From positions 29,943,686-30,007,685 of the forward strand of contig OZ022261.1 of the NCBI GenBank assembly GCA_963978905.1: a stretch of 64,000 nt of DNA, read 5' to 3'. The notes beneath the pieces were generated by a model. It was given only the letters and a program-made list of their open reading frames with translations. It searched no databases and was not told the origin of the DNA. Below, in pieces: positions 21,446-33,892 of the stretch. Made by a program: the position numbers and the translations under genes. This stretch comes from Trichostrongylus colubriformis. Lineage: Eukaryota > Nematoda > Chromadorea > Rhabditida > Trichostrongylidae. How positions within the stretch are numbered: position 1 is the stretch's first letter; each line of letters starts with the position of its first letter.

Positions 21446-21734
21446 ATAAAAATATTACGAGGACGATCAAAGAAAAAAATTCATATATAAGCCATAGCAG
21501 CACAAAAACCTCTTTTGAAAGGGACAGACGGACCCGGCGAGTCCAATGTATTATCGGATTTTTTGTGTTGTTCATTTCCGAATCACATCAAAGAGCTCCT
21601 CTAGGGTACATTGAAAAATAGTACATTTCCGTTCGCCTGGATAAATGAAATACCGTTTACTGCAAGCCATCATTCAGTGAGATCAATTAAAGATTGAGGT
21701 GTATCTCAGCCATTGTTAATCCTCGCAAGTCATT

Positions 21735-21950
21735 TGAGTCAGTCTATAAAGCCGAATCGCATTCAAGAGCGATTTCGGCGCCGAACTGAGGTAAAATGCG
21801 CAGCACACTCAAGGAAAAGAAGTCAACTACCATATCACCGACTTCGGATAGACGGAAGGCCTGGGCGAAGTTGATGCAGGACTTGATCCTCGCACCGTGA
21901 GAGTGGGAGTGCGCGCCACCTGCCATATCACCTCCGACTTTCATATGGTA
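21735..21950 (-). repeat. SINE-like tRNA-derived repeat, copy B
   Basis: The minus strand carries GGAGGTGATATGGCAGGTGG, then CACTCTCACGGTGCGAGGAT and CAAGTCCTGCATCAACTTCG, the same order as copy A about 0.5 kb away. Confidence 0.5.
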
Positions 21951-22465
21951 CTGACACTGAGTAGAATGTTAAAATGCAGTGCGAGGATAAGTGCAATCTA
22001 AGGTGACGAAAAGGGGAACGCTCATGAAAGCAACTGAGAGAATAGGATTTCGCCGACAAAAAAAATTCACTTGGTGTCGTTTGGTATTCATTCTATTGAT
22101 AGAAATTTTATTTCAAGAAATCCACAGTAAAGGATGATGGAAAGTGAGCTGAGAAGTAAAAAACGGAAAAGCTGAACACTGAGCTCATGCGGCGCAGCTT
22201 GTCCGTGAAACAGCAGTGGTAATGCTGTGATTACGCTGATAATTGTTGAACACTAAAAGGGCAGGCATGGCAATCACTATCAAATGTGAGAACTCCTTCT
22301 ATCTCCAAACTCTAATTAATCGGAAATACAAGCAAAAAAGTGTGAGAAAATTACTGAATAGAAAATAAGTAAAATTGTAGAAACTATACTTAGAAATGAA
22401 TAATTAGTGATTAAAGTGAACGCGGATCTAACCCATTCAACAAGTCCATTGTTATGCTGTTATCA

Positions 22466-22835
22466 GAGAGAATCGTCCACGGCAATTCCATGTTTCCAAT
22501 TCCTCTCAAAATTACTCCTCTTGATACTGTTAGAATTCCAGCGACAATTTCTGAAGAGCCGTCAGCGGCCAGAGCGCATTCCAAGCTTTCGCGCCCATTG
22601 CTTATTTGCTTCTCGCTCTGCGTCCCTGACCACGAGGTTGCCGCCTCTTTGCTCCTCAACTCTCTAGAATCCGAGCTCACTTTGACGTTCCACCCCGTCG
22701 TCCGTCACTTTGGGAGCTCTATCTCAACTAGATTCTTATTTATGCGCGTCAAATTTTGCATGCGGCCTTCAGTAAGCATATTCAACATAAATATGTGGGT
22801 AACAGGAGAACTAGAATTTACGTGGACGATCTCTC
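22466..22835. repeat. Repeat family E, copy 2 (MITE)
   Basis: Inverted ends: AGAGAATCGTCCACGGCAAT and, at the right, TTTACGTGGACGATCTCTCT. The core includes GAGCCGTCAGCGGCCAGAGC, CCTGACCACGAGG and AATATGTGGGTAACAGGAG. The 148-codon frame across it is a repeat artefact. Confidence 0.65.
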
Positions 22836-23767
22836 TAATACATAGCGGACCGAGGCAGCTTCTGCTCTTCCTATCCGTATGGCCAGACGATTGTACTTAG
22901 CTTCAAATTGTGCTACACCATGTGTTACACGTGACTGCCTAGGACCGTGTTTTTTCTAGTCGCATGAAGATGTCGATTTGTGAGGGGTGAAGCTGTCAGA
23001 ATACCTTTTCGGATATGAGAAACAACATAGCTATTCGTCATTGTACCAAAGAAGTGGTTTGTGTTTTAGCTACTAAGCCAATACTAAGCAAAAACAAAAC
23101 TTTTGAACCACTGAGCAGTTGGCGTCGCAGCCAACAGAACAGCAATCCTGGTCGAAGTTTCATTTATGAAGGTTTAGTTATCGTGCTAATCTCTGAATAA
23201 TTGAAAGTAAATTGTGATTTGTGTCTGAACTTTATAAGAAACGGTTCAGAAATCACGGCGCTGCATATGTCCGAGGAAGCTGCGGTGGTAGGAAATCATT
23301 TTCGGTTTGTGAAGGATGTTTTCCTCCTACATGTTCCCGGAAACATCATATCAATGCACGCATAGCGCAGTTAAAGAATTGTAAAAATTGTAGTTCCTCA
23401 GGAGAAATAAGCCAAGGAAAAAAGTAGATTTCAATGTTCAACGTCAAATATTCCCTGAGTGAAAATCGTAGTTCTTCAGAATATTAGCAAAACGAGATAA
23501 TGAGAAGTGTGTGACATGTACAACGTTACAAACAATGATTTTGTTTTGTCATTGAATTGCTTGCTACATAAGTTGTTCAAAGCGCGGTTCTAAAATCCTG
23601 AAGAAAACGGTGGAAAAAAAGACATGTTATTCTCCATATTCGGAACCATATAGTGACACGTTTTCACCATGACACATTTTAGAAAAATCAAAAAAAAAAG
23701 TTGAGCTTTGAAACCACACGAGAACGGTTTTAGCGTGCAACACCATGTATTGTACGAGGTACGTTAT

Positions 23768-24185
23768 GTGTTGAAGGAATGTGCTCGGAAAAACGAGTTT
23801 TTCTGTCACCCACCATATATTTATGGTGCATTTGCTTAGTAGGGGCATGCAAAGCCTCACGTGAAAACGTGAGAATTGGCTTCGATACAGCTCCACAAAG
23901 TGGTAGCCGAGAGGACGGTGCCTCAGAGTGAATGCCCAAGCCGTCGTTCGCTGCGGTCGCAGACGCACAGTGGGAACAGGAAGTTACGTAAACAGTCCCA
24001 CCTCCGTCTCGGACCGGGTGGACGACGGGGCGGAATTCACACAGAGGCCCCGCCCACTCGGCCACCACTTTGTGGAGCTGTATTATAGCCGGATTCTCGC
24101 TTTTTTGTGTGAAGCTTTGCATGCTGCCTTTATCAGGCAAATACAGCATAAGTATATGGGTAACGGAGAAACTCATTCCTTCAAA
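23768..24185. repeat. Family E foldback (two inverted half-elements)
   Basis: About 418 bp. The left half carries the family E 3' segment on the minus strand (CACCCACCATATATTTATGG, GCATGCAAAGCCTCACGTGA). The right half carries the same segment on the plus strand (GTGAAGCTTTGCATGCTGCC, AGTATATGGGTAACGGAG). Ends: GTTGAAGGAATGTGCTCGG and CTCATTCCTTCAAA. Confidence 0.6.
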
Positions 24186-24469
24186 AAAAGGGCACAATAA
24201 AGGAGGAAGTTTTGTTCAGCATAAAGACGCATTTGATGGGTATCATTCCTATGAAGTGACTTGGAAACTTAACAGTGATTCAACCAACGTTTAATATTCA
24301 CCAAAAGTGAATGGGCACTGATCACTAGATCGATAGAATGAAGGGCTGATTAACCTCGGTCAGATTGGAGCCGAAGGCATGCTGCAATGCCCCTCAACCA
24401 CGGCACTATTCCCTCCTCAAACTAACTTTGGTGTATGATTGTAGTAGGGCGGAAGAATCCCTGCTACAT

Positions 24470-24530
24470 ATAAAACGTTCCGTCTGTCTGTCCGTCCCTC
24501 CCTCCGCCCGTCCGTCCCTCTGCCTGTTAC
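24470..24530 (+). repeat. Pyrimidine-rich microsatellite
   Basis: A run of TCTG, TCCG and TCCC units (GTCTGTCTGTCCGTCCCTCC and onward). The rest of 24186-25064 holds nothing recognised. Confidence 0.6.
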
Positions 24531-25064
24531 GAAATGAGGCACATCATGAAGGACAACCTGTGGAGATGGGGACAAGTTTGAGATGGGTAGGATAAGAAGT
24601 AAGGGACAAGAAGTAGAAAGCACTCATGGACAAAGTTAAGGCCCGCACGCGCGGCTGGAGGCTGCACTGGGATGCTCCGTTTTTGATCAGAAAATTGTAA
24701 AATTGTTGTTCGGCTCAAAAATGGTCGAAATGTGAGGAAAAGATGGGATAAAATCAGTCATGAGTTTCTGAAATCCATGAAAGAGGACTGGACACAGTGG
24801 GCGGAGCGTACCCCAAATAGGCGGGCCGTACAACAGAAATTCAAAACTCGGTTTCACCCTTGAGACCAGGAAAAAAATAGGTGGAAATGACCAACGTCGA
24901 AGCCATTTTCAACATACTTGGAGCGAGCGGAGCCCGCTCAAAACGGGTGGAGCTTGATATGGTAATGTGTACTGAATAAATTCGTGGAAAAAAAGTAATT
25001 CCGATCGACCCACTGACGCCCGTGGTGATGCGCGTGCAAGTGTGCGCTAGCCCAACTGATTAAG

Positions 25065-25325
25065 GTTAAAGTTCCTGGCGTTAATCAATCCTTTCTGTGG
25101 AATCCGCCCTCTAGTACTATCCAGGATTGTGGTAGCACGTGAATACGATTTGGTTCCCATACAATGACTTGTGGGGTCCAGCCGTGCACAAGTCAGTGCT
25201 CCTATCCTCCCAGACGAGCCTGGTACCAATTCACCCACTCGGAGGGATAAAAGGCTTGCTTGGCCCGGACGGACGTTGATGCGGCCCTTGATCCCGGGCG
25301 CCATTTGTCACTACACCACCACCGC
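25065..25325 (-). repeat. SINE-like tRNA-derived repeat, copy C
   Basis: Minus strand: GGTGGTGTAGTGACAAATGG, then CCGGGATCAAGGGCCGCATC, then a long body ending near AGGATTGATTAACGCC. Same architecture as copies A, B and D. Confidence 0.5.
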
Positions 25326-28065
25326 CCCAGTAATAGGGAATTGGGAAAATTTTGTGAGCTTTTGCACTACTCCGGAAAAAGACGTGCTGCTCGAAACAAA
25401 TAAGTTAGTGGACTTGATGCATTTTCCGAGTAATTAAACAGTGTGGAAATTGGAGAGTTCCAGGAAGAGCACAAATGGCAATTAGGTTTGGTTTTTTCCT
25501 CTTCTAATCTTCTAAGAATCTGAAAATACAGCAAAAGAACAAGATTGAATTTTAGGAGCTCGAAATAGTATAAGTTCGAACTGAAGCTTCTAATAGAGCA
25601 AATTTTTTTCAATGCGGTTAAATCAACTGCAGCCGAGCATGCGACAGAATTTCGAAAACTATTCTATAAGAACTCAGGATTCTTCCAGAACCGTATGTGC
25701 CTTATCGTTATGGCAAATCCAACGTCTCTAATTTAGTTCGGATCGAATTGAAAGATAAAGCAGAAAACCGTCGTTAAGTGCAAAGCAGCATGACTGACTG
25801 TGCTTAACAGCGTGGTGAGGAAAGGCGATTTTGAATGAAACAAAAAACCGGCATCAGTAAATTGGCAGTGTTTATGCAAAAGAATTTACAGCCCATTACT
25901 ACGCACGTAATTAAGATAAATTTCCTAGAGAACAAGCAAGAAAAAGATCAGTTCAAGCTGTTTTTGGGGAACCGAAGATCACATGAAATACTAGTGACAT
26001 TTCATGGTCCCTAACGACCTAAACAGTAACCTCAATTGGGAAAATAACTGTATATTCAATAAATTCTCAGGTAAGTATTATAGTATCAGGCATACTACGA
26101 GGAACACTGGGCGGAATGTGTGTCTTGAGCTACAAAGTGAAGAGGGGCGTATTTTGAGAATGTCATCGACTATTCCTCGAGGACGACCCCTCTTTAGGAA
26201 GATTTTGTCCCGCTGCCCCCTTTGAAAAACGTAAAAACTGTACCGACAGCCATACCTGGTATTGTATAGTAATCCCATGGATATCAGTTGACAAGCTTTT
26301 CGGAGAGACGGCTTGAGTATAGGGACAGGTGGCCCCTAAGTGTCTACAGGAGGAGTCTGTTTACCGAAAATTTTCCCCGACGTCAGCTTGACCCTCGGTA
26401 GTACTCTAGGCCGAGAAACAGGGTGGAATCAGTAGCAGTAGTGCATTAATCAAACTATACAACAAGATCGATAACAAGATGGAAGGAGTTGGGGAGCGAT
26501 AGATCAAGATTTGAGCAAATTCATTACTGAATCAGAGGAGTAGTGCCGTGCACGAGGAGCCGATGCGGCCATCGCGCTACGGACATATTAAAAATGCTGG
26601 ACGCCTCGCGATCTTCGACACCGCTATGGCTCCTTCTGCGTCACACTTAACTATTTAGGATTATTTCTGACAGTATATTGAGCTACGAAATCTTTGGAAA
26701 TTTTCACCACTTTGCATTTCGAATTCCTAATTCCCATGAGCTGAATAGTCGTCGTATAGGCCTAATACTAAATCAAACACTGTGGCACAGAATAGCAAGA
26801 ATTGATCACTATTACCCTTAATCGTTGTTACCTCAATATACACAGATATCCTGAAAAATAATTAGTACATTTGAAACGCATACGTTTTTTTTGCAAAAAC
26901 TTCAAAAAAGTGCCGCTTGCTAACTTGATATGCAGTCATCTGTGTCCCAGGGAGAAATCTGGAGGGATGGCTGTCTTTTACCGAAATGTGATAGCGACTG
27001 GTACCTAGTGATGATAGAAAATGGTGCCGAATTATGACATAGTGACACCCTATAATGAAGAACGTGGTACTGTGATAGCGGGTGATACCTCATAATGATA
27101 GCAATGGTACAGATTGTGATAGAAAATGATACAGGATAACATTAGAGCAAAAATTCCAAAAAGTGGTTGGCTTTATTCAATAAAGATTCAGCTACTAAAA
27201 GACCTATAAAATAAATCGAAATAATTTTTTAAAACTTTGAAAATAAAAGTTGAAGTCAAAAGTTTCTGCCATTGAAATGGCATGTAAAGAGGACGAGTGA
27301 ATCCATTTTGATAATACTTCATAGGTTAGTTTCTTCAACGACTACAGTGTTTCTTGTCTATTCGATTCCCAGACAAGGACAGTAAACAAAATTGTAGAAA
27401 AATAGTTAGAAAAAAACAGTGTAACTCCACTCGAGTAATATCTAATATTACGACATTATATTCCACACGATGATGAATTCAGGGCTTTATTCTAGAAAAC
27501 TTTGCCGCCTGATTGCCTCCACAGCTGAATTGCTACGAGGCGGTCCGCCTAGTAATGAGCGCGTAACATGACCGAGTGATGGGAGTAGTAGATCATTAAG
27601 GGCTTTTATTGGTCTGAGAAACGCTAGCTATGTATGTCAAAAGAGTCAACGATGCGCTTTTGTGAAGCCTTATAAATCTAAGAATTATTATCGACTCTTC
27701 AGCTTTTCCGTAAAACGGATAGATTGAAAACGCTACACCAAAATGCATGCTTCTGCGACTGCATTTATAAAAATTAATCCCATTGAGCTTTCAATAGTTT
27801 TCATGGATTAAACCCCATTAATGATTCAATGACTTATCAAATTTTACATGTAGACTGATGTGGATATTAGAATAAAGTGGAAGTGGTGGTGGTCAGTCTG
27901 TCACATCTTGGAATGCGCTATGCACTTGACTTTGCATGTACCATTTCACTGCCTTGGGATAAGCCCACTCAACGGAAATGATCCTAGTTATTGATCGATT
28001 CGATATGGTTTTTTTTGTGATGTGCAGGTGTGTGCCTTCCACTCCACCCTCCTAAAAGCACGTAA
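25326..28065. other. No recognised gene; one short foldback and an irregular repeat
   Basis: AT-rich. Contains family K copy 3 at about 26540-26645 (CACGAGGAGCCGATGCGGCC facing GCTATGGCTCCTTC). Bases 26985-27140 carry an irregular repetition of GTGATAG..GGTAC words. Nothing else is recognised. Confidence 0.4.
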
Positions 28066-28515
28066 AGGAATCGTCCGCGAGAATTCGATGATTCTAGTTC
28101 CTCTTGAAGTCCTTAACCATAAAAATACCTAAACAGAAATATGAAAAGAACTGAAAAACATCCACTATTCGAAAGCGGAAATCAAAAAATCGGAAGAGAG
28201 CAACGTGTTCTAATTACCGCCGAGCCATTTGAAGGGCCGCCAGCGGTATGAGCTCAGTTCCAATTTCGCGTCTAATGTCGAGTCGTTTCTCGCTCTGCGT
28301 CCCTAACCTCGTGAGTGCCGATCTTTGCTCTTCAGCCTCCAGCGTCCACAGTCACTCGGACGCCCCACCTCGTTGTCCGTCACTTTGGGAAGTTCCATCT
28401 CGGTTGGATTCTAGTTATGAGCGTGAAACTTTGCATATGGCCTTTAGTAAGCGAATATAATACAAGTATATGGGTAATAGAAGCTGTTAAATTTCCGTGG
28501 ACGACATCTTTGAGT
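28066..28515. repeat. Repeat family E, copy 3 (MITE)
   Basis: Starts AGGAATCGTCCGCGAGAATT and ends TAAATTTCCGTGGACGACATC. The core has GGGCCGCCAGCGG, TTTCTCGCTCTGCGTCCC, TGAGCGTGAAACTTTGCATA and AGTATATGGGTAATAG. Aligns along its length with 31325-31772. Confidence 0.65.
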
Positions 28516-29027
28516 TCTTGAAAATAAGCTGAGCACGAAATCAACAGGCGCCCTCATGTAATTGCACTTCAGTAGAGAAAAAAATTATGTCAAGAGCTCG
28601 TCTCGTAGACGATATTATGAGCGTGTAGCGGGCTCGTTTGAGGGTGTATCTAATTAGCACATGTGTTAATTAGCGCTCTCGAGAATTCACTCATTCATCT
28701 TCAGCACGATCAACGCTGCCTCATCATTTTCAAAAGCACCACACCGCGCATCGCTGAGCACCATGCCCCACCCACTACATTCTACAACGCTTCCGCTTCA
28801 CATCAGGAAAAAACGAGTTCATTCACAAGTAAGGAAGACTTTTGTGAGAATACTGAGCTGGATACTGCATAGTTCATCAGCAGATCTGGTTTTAAGAGCA
28901 AAGAAAAAGGGAAGTAGAAGGGCATTACATAGCATAGCAGTAAGAAAACGCCGTGCCATCGTATCAGGGTGCCACGACTACGGCTTTATTGCAGCATTCA
29001 TAGTGGGCGACCAGGACCAACGTATTG

Positions 29028-29505
29028 CACCCTTAAGGGTGCGCTATGCGATAATCAGATTAGTGGCTTACTTTCTTGGGGAAACTGGGTGCTTGGATAA
29101 CTGCTCAGGTTGTCCTCCGCTGCGGTTGCACGGTGCATCGTCACTGTGTTGTGCCTGCCCGATCACAACCAAGCCACGCCCATCCAACCAAATCACACCT
29201 GGCCTTAGACGAACAATTCCCAGTGTGGAAGCTGCTTTCACCTAAATGACTGTTTTATCAAAATTAACTTCTCTTATCGCAAGCTTCCTTCTCCATGTGA
29301 GCGCCAAGATGGAAATTGACTCGTCTACAGGTAGGTGTAACTTGGTAGGGTGGGCGTGGCTCGGTTGTGTTCATACAGACACAACACCGTTAGGGTGCAC
29401 CGTGCAGCCACAACAAAGGTGCAGTCTGAGCAGTCACTTAGGACCTACTGTCTCAAAAGGAAAGCGGCTGAACTTTATCGCTTGGTATGCTTTTGAAGGA
29501 GTCGG
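29028..29505. repeat. Family D foldback element, copy 1
   Basis: Two inverted arms of about 180 bp around a 120-bp loop. The left arm has GCGATAATCAGATTAGTGGC, then CACGGTGCATCGTCACTGTG and CAAGCCACGCCCATCC. The right arm is the reverse complement of the same words (GGGCGTGGCTCGG, CAACACCG, GTGCACCGTGCAG). Ends are degenerate. Confidence 0.65.
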
Positions 29506-29569
29506 CAGGGAAAAGGTGAGAATAATAATAGGGACGAAGGATTCTTCTGTGGTGGAACATTACAGTTCA

Positions 29570-29876
29570 GAGTGAAACTTTCGTAGGAAAAGCGCGGTTA
29601 GGACTCTTCATAGCGATCCGCAGCGCTGCCAGTCACGCTGACCGCACCCGCTTGTCGGATTGCTGTGAGGGCAGGCAACGCTCGCGAGAGGTTGACTTGT
29701 CCCTCGCTGTCTGCATCTACTCCCACCGGAAAGTGATGGAGAAAGAGCGGGAGGGAAGGGAGGGGGACGGCACTCGGGTTTCTACTCCTCGGATTTTAAT
29801 CGCTTTATTTCACTTTTTCTTTAGTATTACACTAATAATCACCTTGACTTCCATATCCACAATCTGCCAGAATTGC
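29570..29876 (+). repeat. Repeat family F, copy 3
   Basis: Contains TCATAGCGATCCGCAGCG, GTCTGCATCTACTCCCACCG, TTTAGTATTACACTAATAAT and CACCTTGACTTCCATATCCA. It is uninterrupted where copy 1 carries the mariner. Its 3' end runs directly into a family D element at 29877. Confidence 0.7.
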
Positions 29877-30352
29877 CCTTAAAGGCACACCACGCGATAA
29901 TCCAATTAGTAGCTTACTTTCGTGGGGCGAGTAGGTCCTTGGATAACTGCTCAAACTGCACCCTTGTTGCGGCTGTACGGTGCACCCTCACGGTGTTGTG
30001 CCTGCTTGAACAAAACCGAGCCACGCCCACCCAGCTGAATCATACACGACGTTAGACGGACGATTTTCCGATGTGGAAGCTGCCTTCGACATCGAAATGA
30101 CTGTTTCATTTAATTATCATCTCCTAAAGAAAGTTTCATTTTCCACGTGAGCACCACTTTGGAAATTTGTTCGTCTAAGGCCGGATGTGATTCAGCTGGG
30201 TGGGCGTGGCTCGGTTTTGTTCAAGCAGGCACAACACCGTGAGGGTGCACCGTGCAGTCGCAACAAGAATGCAGTTTGAGCAGTTATCCAAGGACCTACT
30301 TGCCCAACGAAAGTATGCCACTGATTGGATTATCGCGTGGTGTTCCTTTAAC
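29877..30352. repeat. Family D foldback element, copy 2
   Basis: The best-preserved copy: left end CTTAAAGGCACACCACGCGA and, at the right, TCGCGTGGTGTTCCTTTAA. The arms hold GCACCCTCACGGTGTTGTGC and its inverse. It sits at the 3' edge of the family F copy, so it was probably inserted into it. Confidence 0.75.
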
Positions 30353-31324
30353 GGTGTCTCTGCTGCAACCCACGCGATCAGTATCAGTGGCACCGACTAC
30401 GGAACCTAAGTACGCTGCTTCAATTCCTGGTTCGAGGGCCCATGGCCTCTGAGGCTCATCAACCACATGCCGAAAGTGTAGAAACATCTTCGCTTCGACG
30501 ACAGCGAACGAATTGTAGGCAATTTTTACACACTTCCTTAGATAAGGAAGCGATTTATTTTACCTGGAAGATCATTTGCTAGCACAGATGCAATACAGAA
30601 CACCTCCCACGTTATTTTTTACTAAAAATGCATATACGTGGTGAATGGAGCTGATATGATTACTGAATAGTGGAATGAAGTATTTGAGTAATAAATTATG
30701 TGGGAGACATTTTCCACTTTTCAGAATGCCGCCACGTCACCACACCTACTCACAAGATGACGCTATAACATTAATTAGATAAACTAATTTAATCTTGATA
30801 AAGGAGGGAAAGGAATGTGGATGGAAACAGCGACAGCATGAAAGAGAAGGTAGAGACATTCGTCAACTGCAGGTGCACTGGAACGTTTTTTTTTAAGGAA
30901 CCGGAAGCGGTAATTTTGGCCAATTATTGAATATGCAGGTCGAGGCGTGTAACAGCAGAGAAAGAACTGGAAGAAAATTCAGCCAGAAGCACGAGGAATA
31001 GGACACCCCACCACTGGTTTCCTTCCGTTTCCTCTGCATCACTAGCCGCTGAAGGGTGGATGCAAACGCCGCGGGGCCGTGCCAGCCAGCAGCACACGTT
31101 GCAACGCCCTCGCAGCAATTTGGCCGCTGAAATCCTGCAGTCATGAGACAGAGACCCTCGTTCCAAATTCCGTTTCCTTTCATCGTCCCCCCTCCCCTCT
31201 TCCCATGCTTCGAGAGGTTAACCGTGCAACCAGAAAAGGTTCTCAGCTCGTCCGACGCTTTTTTACGAAATGTTTTTTATTGTATTCCGTAAGAGAACGT
31301 GTCATAGACCTAGGAATACTTTAA

Positions 31325-31772
31325 ACAATCGTACGAAAATTCCATGGTTCTAATTCCTCTTAAATTCATCTTAATAGATACAGTGCATGAGCAGAAACAC
31401 GAGAAAAACGAAAATTTTCCTATGTTTCAAAGCAGCATTCAAAAAACTGGGAGAAGAGCAACTCGTTTGAGTTTCCGTCACATTTCCCGCCACAGCTTTT
31501 GAACAGCCGTCAGCGGCAAGAGCGCATTTTGTGTTTCCGCGCCCAATGTTGATTTGCTCCCGCTTTGCGTCCCTGTCCACGTGAGGGTCCCGCCTTGCTC
31601 ATCAGCTCTCTAGTGTCCAAATCCTCTCGCACGCCCCGCCACGTCGTCGGCCACCTTGGGGAGCTCTACCTCAAATGGATTCTTGTGTATGAGCGTGAAA
31701 CCTTGCATGTGATCCGTAGCGAGCAAATATAACACAAATGTGTGATTAACATAGGAACGTGAATTTCCTTGA
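31325..31772. repeat. Repeat family E, copy 4 (MITE)
   Basis: Same order of words as copy 3: TTCCATGGTTCTAATTCCTC, AACAGCCGTCAGCGGCAAGA, TTTGCGTCCCTGTCCACGTG, GAGCGTGAAACCTTGCATGT. It abuts a family D element on its right. Confidence 0.65.
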
Positions 31773-32165
31773 TCGGTACCTTCAAAGGTACACCACGCGA
31801 TAATCAGATTAGTGACTACTTTCCTGGGGCGAATGAGTCCTTAGATAACTGCTCAGCTGCACCCTTGTTGCGGCTGCAGGGTGCACCTCCACTGTGTTGT
31901 GCCTGCTTGAGCGCACCCAAGCCACGCCTGCCCAGCCAAATCACACCTGGACTTGGGCGAAAGAATTTCCAACGTGGAAGATGCCTTCATCATCGAAATG
32001 GCTGTTTTATTAATTATCTTTCCTTATCGCATATGATATGCGAAAAAAAATATCAGTATCACATATCTTTTCTTATCGCAAATTTCCTTCTACAAGTGAG
32101 CGCCACGTTGGATATTTGTTAGTCTACGGCCAGGTGTGATTTAGTTAGGTGGACGTGGCTTGGTC
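31773..32165. repeat. Family D foldback element, copy 3, right-truncated
   Basis: Left arm is complete (CCTTCAAAGGTACACCACGC then GATAATCAGATTAGTGAC). The loop has an extra partial repetition of CTTATCGCA..TATCTTT words. The right arm stops after GGTGGACGTGGCTTGG near 32165. Confidence 0.6.
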
Positions 32166-33064
32166 ATTTTCAAGCATGCACAAGCAGCCTTTTCAGCAGT
32201 TTCAGCGTGTCCAGATCAAAATACTTGCGTTTTAGACCGAGCACCAGGATCTCGCGGGTAATCCTCAATTTACCAGCAGGGAGAACCACATGTCTCGGTC
32301 ACAAATTTCCAAATGAACCTTTTTCTGGTTATTACGGTCTCCTATTTTTTACCTGATAGGTTCTTTCCGGGTGATAACAGACTCCTGTGTGTATACAAAT
32401 AAATATATGAATTATGAACAATAGCTGGCCTCTCTGAATGGCCGCTCCCTTCCCTGCCTCCTGCTAAACAGGCCATTCAAATCATAGGTTTCTAATAGTT
32501 AAGTTTGGGGTCGATAGATTAAAGCAGCGAATACACACTTGCTTTCCTATTAATTTAATCTCCTTAAATGAGGATCAAATCTTAAACTTGACTCAAAACA
32601 AACCAGTCAACAGTGCTATCGAGAGATCATCATTACGTGATCTTGATGCGGTTGATCACCAAAAAATAATACTAATACAAGCCAAAATGTTATAATATTC
32701 ATAACAAAGGGCCTCAGCAGATGGCTTCATCTAACCAAGGTCTATTATGATGGGTTCACGCTGCTATGGATTAGTTGAGGCAGTCAAATGAACGAAAATC
32801 GTTAAGGATGACATGCAATCACTTGTAAATTAGAATTAAACGAAGGAAGACGGATGAGCGTGTGCTCTATTCAGAACAAAAACATCGTTGTAATGAAGGT
32901 CTGCAAAAGAAGTTGATTAAGGTTCATAAGAATACTATCATTTGTAACGCAATTTCTGACATACCTGAAGTTTTCCTAGTTCATCTTTATTTTGCCTCTG
33001 GAATAACGTTTTAAACAACCTGCTCCGCAACTACCTTCAACAAACTGCAAACGCGAGGGTTAGG

Positions 33065-33400
33065 GTACACTTAGAGTCGAAGAATCCTCAACAGGGAGAG
33101 TCCTATTTGACCGGACAGGAGGGGGGATCGTAACTGCCGAGGTCAGCGATAAGCACTATAATCTAAATTTTCAATAAGCAGAAGAGAAGCCAAGGGTATT
33201 TCACAGCGAATTCGCTGCGAGGAAATGTAAAGTAAGTATCTCGCTTCAGGTAAGAGTATATTGTAATTAGACACATTGCAACCATAAAATCCGGCAACAT
33301 TTACTGGTACTGTATAGTTGAAGAAGGGGATCGTATTCTGTCCTCATACAGAGAGAGGGGTCGCACTGAAGCGGCATCCTTCCTCGATATTTGGAAGTGC
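33065..33400 (-). repeat. Repeat family H, copy 2
   Basis: Minus-strand match to 19780-20090: CTTCAGTGCGACC, CAGTACCAGTAAATGTTGCC, CTGCTTATTGAAAATTTAGA and GATCCCCCCTCCTGTCCGG in the same order. Confidence 0.6.
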
Positions 33401-33662
33401 CGTGATGGTGAACTGGTGATTTGAGACCATGTTCATTATCTTGAGATTTCCTCTCAAGAAAAAAGTAGTGTAAGATAGAATTTTACTTCTAACCTGGTCC
33501 AGGAGAACAGGATTATGAGACAATTGAAGGAAAATCGTACATACAAAATATAATTCAATATAATACAAAATACAGATCAGTAATTTCAAAATTTCCAATA
33601 TTTTTTTTCGTAGTCTATGGTTGACAGAGTGGTAAATTAGGTGCAACTGAGTGGTTTTTCTT

Positions 33663-33892
33663 AGGTGTGTGCCGTTAGTACAGAAAATTCGCTTTGCGGC
33701 GTTCGGTGTACAACGCGATGGTGCGAGCTATGCGCGCCGTATTGGAAGGGTCCTGAAGCGATGACGGTGTCATATGTCTTATTCTAAGTGTAATAATTTC
33801 AGGACTCAACCTATACGGCGCTCGTAGCTCGCACCATCACATCGCGCTCTAAACGGGGTCACGCGAATTCCCTGTCCTAATGACATACACCC
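33663..33892. repeat. GGGTGTGTGC-family MITE, copy 2
   Basis: 230 bp. Left end AGGTGTGTGCCGTTAGTACA, complement of right end GGGTGTATGTCATTAGGACA. The arms include GATGGTGCGAGC facing GCTCGCACCATC. Flanking 9-mers GTTTTTCTT and TTTTTTCTA match at 7 of 9. Confidence 0.65.

Noticed and set aside
28763..29245. 160-codon open frame, plus strand
   Set aside because: The second half is the left arm of family D copy 1; no protein signature.
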